From Acidobacteriota bacterium (lineage in GTDB: Bacteria; Acidobacteriota; Vicinamibacteria; Vicinamibacterales; UBA2999), in contig JADZBZ010000396.1 of assembly GCA_020851835.1 (NCBI GenBank), forward strand, positions 1-15,411: 15,411 nt of DNA. The letters run 5' to 3'. This document shows, piece by piece, positions 13,091-15,411 of the stretch. Below the pieces are notes generated by a model. It searched no databases. It had not been told where the DNA came from and worked only from the letters and a program-made list of their open reading frames with translations. The position numbers and the translations under genes were made by a program. The first letter of the stretch is position 1. The number at the start of each line of letters is the position of its first letter.

Positions 13091-15411
13091 CTACTCGTCG
13101 GCGAGGGCTTCCATCGGCGACGTGCGGACGGCGCGGCGCGAGGGCAGAATGCACGCCGCGAGACACACCACCGCCAGCATCGTCGCGGCCACCATGAGCG
13201 TGCCGGCGTGGAGCGCGGGCACCTGGAACAGGACGGCCTGCATCGCGCGACCGGCGGCCCACGCGCCAGCCAGGCCGATAAGCAGTCCACCGGCCAGAAG
13301 ACGGCCTCCGAGCGACACGAACTGGCCCCGGATCTGCGACGGCCGCGCCCCGAGCGCCATACGCAGGCCGATTTCCCGCCGCTGGCGGGTCACGGCGTAG
13401 CTCAGCACGCCGTAGGTGCCAATCGCCGTGAGCAGGAGGGCCAGGCCCGCAAACAGCCCAACCAGCAGTGCCGGCGATCGACGAGTCGCGAGACTGTCGT
13501 CGATGCGGGCCTGCATGGCGGCCACGTCGCTGACCGGCAGCTCCGCGTCGATGTCCCGGACCACCCGGCGCAGCATGGGCGCGACACGAGCGGGATCGCC
13601 CGACGTGCGCGCGACGACATACAGGTCCCGATCCAGCCGCTCGCCGAGCGGATAATAGACGGCGCCCAGTTGGGCGTCTTCGGTGAGGTCGGCCTGCTTG
13701 ACCGCGCCGACGACGCCCACGACCGTGAACGCCTCGCTGGCTGACCCCTGACTCCCGCCCTGGAAGACCTGCTGACCGAGGGCGGGACGGTCGGGCCAGT
13801 ACCGGCGCACGAAGTCCTCGTCCACCACGCAGACACGAGCGGGCCGGTGGCTGTCGGCCGTGGTCAGATATCGTCCGGCCACGAGCGACAGCCGCATCGC
13901 GTCGAAGTAGTCGCCGGCGACCCCGTACGAGTAGTGTGCGCGCGGGGATTCGCCTGGCTGGGGCACGTAGCCGAGCGGTTCCGCCGCACTTCGCATGTCG
14001 TTGCCGCTCAAGGGCACGTTGGTGGCAAGGCCCGCGGCGCTCACGCCGGGCTGACGGCTCAGCGCCTCCACCAGCCGATCGGTAAAGGCCAGGATGGACG
14101 CGCGGTCCGGGTAGTTCCCGGCGGGCAGTGACACCCGCCCGCTCGAGACGCCCTCTGGTATGAAACCCGGCGGCGACGCCATCGCCCGGCCGAGGCTGAT
14201 CGCCAGCAGGCCGGTGCCCGACAGCAGCACGAAGGCCATGGCGACCTGCGCGACGACGAACAGGTGCCGCAGGCGCTGCGCCGTGCGATTGGCCGTGGTG
14301 CCCCGCGATTCCATCTGCATCGCCCCTGCCAGCCGCTGCCGCGTGCTGTACCAGGCAACGGGGAGCCCCATCGCCACGCCGACGACGAGCGCGCTGACGA
14401 GCGCGAAGGCCGCCACCCGCGCATCGAAGGCCACCGACGACCCGAGCGGAAGCCGGTCGGTGCCGAACACCGCCAGCAGTCGCGTGCCCAGGGCGCCGAC
14501 GAGCAGGCCGAGGATGCCGCCGGCGAAGGTCAGCACGGTCGTCTCGACAATCGCCTCGAGCACCAGGCGGCCCTGGCCGGCGCCGATAGCCTGGCGCACC
14601 GCCGACTCCCGGGCCCGGGCGGTGGCGCGGATGAGCAGCAGGTTCACCAGGTTCGCGGCTCCGATGAGGAGCAGGAACACCGCGCCCGCCTGCACGAGCA
14701 GCAGCACCGGGCGTACTGCGGCCACGTGATCGGCGTGCAGGGGCACGACGAGCGACCGGAAGCCGGCCTCCGCCATCTTTCGGGCGTCCGGGTCTCCAGC
14801 GCCAACGGCGGCGTTGTGCGCGTCGATGGCGGCCTGCGCCGCCTCTCTGGTCGTGTTGGGCGCGAGACGGGCGATCATCTCGGTGCCGCTGCCGCTGTGC
14901 CGCTGGTCCGGACGTCGCTGCTCCGGACTCGAGACAAGCGGCAGGTAGAGGCGGGCCTTCGACGAGAGGAAGCGAAACGACGGCGGCAGGACGCCGACGA
15001 CCGCATGGGGGATGCCGTTGACCGCGATCGTCCGGCCCAGGACATCCGGTGTGGCATCGAGGCGATCCCGCCAGTATGCGTCGGTCAGGACGACGACGCG
15101 GCTGGCAGGGCCGGTCATCTCGGCATCGATGAACTCGCGGCCCGCGATTGGCGGCAGGCCCAGTGTCGCGAAGAAGCCGGGCGAGATGCGGGTCGCCCAC
15201 TCGCGATCGGTCGCCCCCGGCTCGCCGACGATCGCCGAGCCGTCGCGATACTCGGCCAGCGTCGAGAAAGCCGCGATGACGCCGCGCCGCTCGTAGTAGT
15301 TCGCGATCGAGCTGCCGTCGTCTGGCACGCCGGCCCGTGGATAGGTATTGAAGATCCGCACCAGGCGGTCGGAGGCGGGAAAGGGCAGCGGGCGCAGGAG
15401 GATCGCGTCCA
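13091..15411 (-). CDS. ABC transporter permease, ADOP family (MacB/FtsX type; N-terminus outside window)
   Basis: 772 residues are visible; the frame stays open through the right edge. The stretch DAILLRPLPFPASDRLVRIF at the edge matches the start of the first periplasmic domain in ADOP permeases, so little beyond the N-terminus and first helix is missing. Next come a MacB-like periplasmic core (about 15380-14720), a first FtsX membrane block (AVFLLLIGAANLVNLLLIRA, about 14713-14330), a second helix and periplasmic core (from about 14275), and a final FtsX block (about 13450-13110) ending in RRAVRTSPMEALADE. This duplicated layout is the acidobacterial duplicated orphan permease family. Relatives export peptides, antibiotics or lipoproteins with a MacB-like ATPase; no ATPase gene is visible here. 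The GTG at 15361 is not the true start because homologous sequence continues upstream of it. Confidence 0.9.
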   Translation of the reverse strand, partial: DAILLRPLPFPASDRLVRIFNTYPRAGVPDDGSSIANYYERRGVIAAFSTLAEYRDGSAIVGEPGATDREWATRISPGFFATLGLPPIAGREFIDAEMTGPASRVVVLTDAYWRDRLDATPDVLGRTIAVNGIPHAVVGVLPPSFRFLSSKARLYLPLVSSPEQRRPDQRHSGSGTEMIARLAPNTTREAAQAAIDAHNAAVGAGDPDARKMAEAGFRSLVVPLHADHVAAVRPVLLLVQAGAVFLLLIGAANLVNLLLIRATARARESAVRQAIGAGQGRLVLEAIVETTVLTFAGGILGLLVGALGTRLLAVFGTDRLPLGSSVAFDARVAAFALVSALVVGVAMGLPVAWYSTRQRLAGAMQMESRGTTANRTAQRLRHLFVVAQVAMAFVLLSGTGLLAISLGRAMASPPGFIPEGVSSGRVSLPAGNYPDRASILAFTDRLVEALSRQPGVSAAGLATNVPLSGNDMRSAAEPLGYVPQPGESPRAHYSYGVAGDYFDAMRLSLVAGRYLTTADSHRPARVCVVDEDFVRRYWPDRPALGQQVFQGGSQGSASEAFTVVGVVGAVKQADLTEDAQLGAVYYPLGERLDRDLYVVARTSGDPARVAPMLRRVVRDIDAELPVSDVAAMQARIDDSLATRRSPALLVGLFAGLALLLTAIGTYGVLSYAVTRQRREIGLRMALGARPSQIRGQFVSLGGRLLAGGLLIGLAGAWAAGRAMQAVLFQVPALHAGTLMVAATMLAVVCLAACILPSRRAVRTSPMEALADE

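Noticed and set aside
13020..15200. A 726-codon minus-strand frame parallel to the permease
   Set aside because: It is an Arg/Gly/Pro-rich frame-shifted shadow of the ADOP permease, which has membrane helices and family motifs in its own frame.

Overview
The window is GC-rich, densely coding bacterial DNA. It contains 12 complete genes, one gene cut by each edge, no RNA genes, and no mobile element or CRISPR array that I can see. The best taxonomic clue is the incomplete permease at the right edge. It has the two-fold MacB/FtsX layout of the 'ADOP' (acidobacterial duplicated orphan permease) family, which is greatly expanded in Acidobacteriota. Together with the base composition and the respiratory genes this suggests an Acidobacteriota genome, possibly of the Vicinamibacteria type. 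That is inference, not proof.

Layout from left to right. Positions 1-1405 (+) hold the end of a CmpX/MscS-like 'conserved TM helix' membrane protein and a metal-dependent amidohydrolase, apparently cotranscribed and closed by a hairpin. Positions 1466-2691 (+) hold an ECF-type sigma factor, overlapped by ATGA with a four-helix membrane protein that may be its anti-sigma partner. Positions 2724-8482 (-) form a six-gene operon read right to left that encodes an alternative complex III (ACIII) type quinol:electron-acceptor oxidoreductase. Its order is ActE (monoheme lipoprotein), ActA (pentaheme cytochrome), ActB1 (Tat-exported molybdopterin-family protein), ActB2 (four-cluster ferredoxin), ActC (NrfD-like quinol-site membrane subunit) and ActD (DUF3341). 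Positions 8678-11567 (+) hold the potassium uptake pair trkA-trkH, divergent from the respiratory operon across 195 bp. Positions 11610-12494 (-) hold an HDOD signalling protein. Positions 12667-13074 (+) hold a small DUF4870/COG3671-like membrane protein behind a clean ECF-type promoter match. From 13091 to the right edge (-) lies the ADOP permease.

How the genes work together. The act operon should oxidise membrane quinol at ActC, pass electrons through the Fe-S clusters of ActB2 and the hemes of ActA and ActE, and deliver them to a soluble cytochrome or terminal oxidase not encoded here. TrkA and TrkH import potassium using the membrane potential that such respiration maintains. The CmpX-like protein and the small membrane proteins point to envelope or osmotic functions, but no direct link is shown.

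The most interesting points are: the ACIII operon lacks actF, starts with actE and has ActB split in two; the only cysteines of mature ActB1 form one complete N-terminal Fe-S motif; and a GGAAC-N16-CGTCTAA promoter sits in front of the small membrane protein in a window that also carries an ECF sigma factor.
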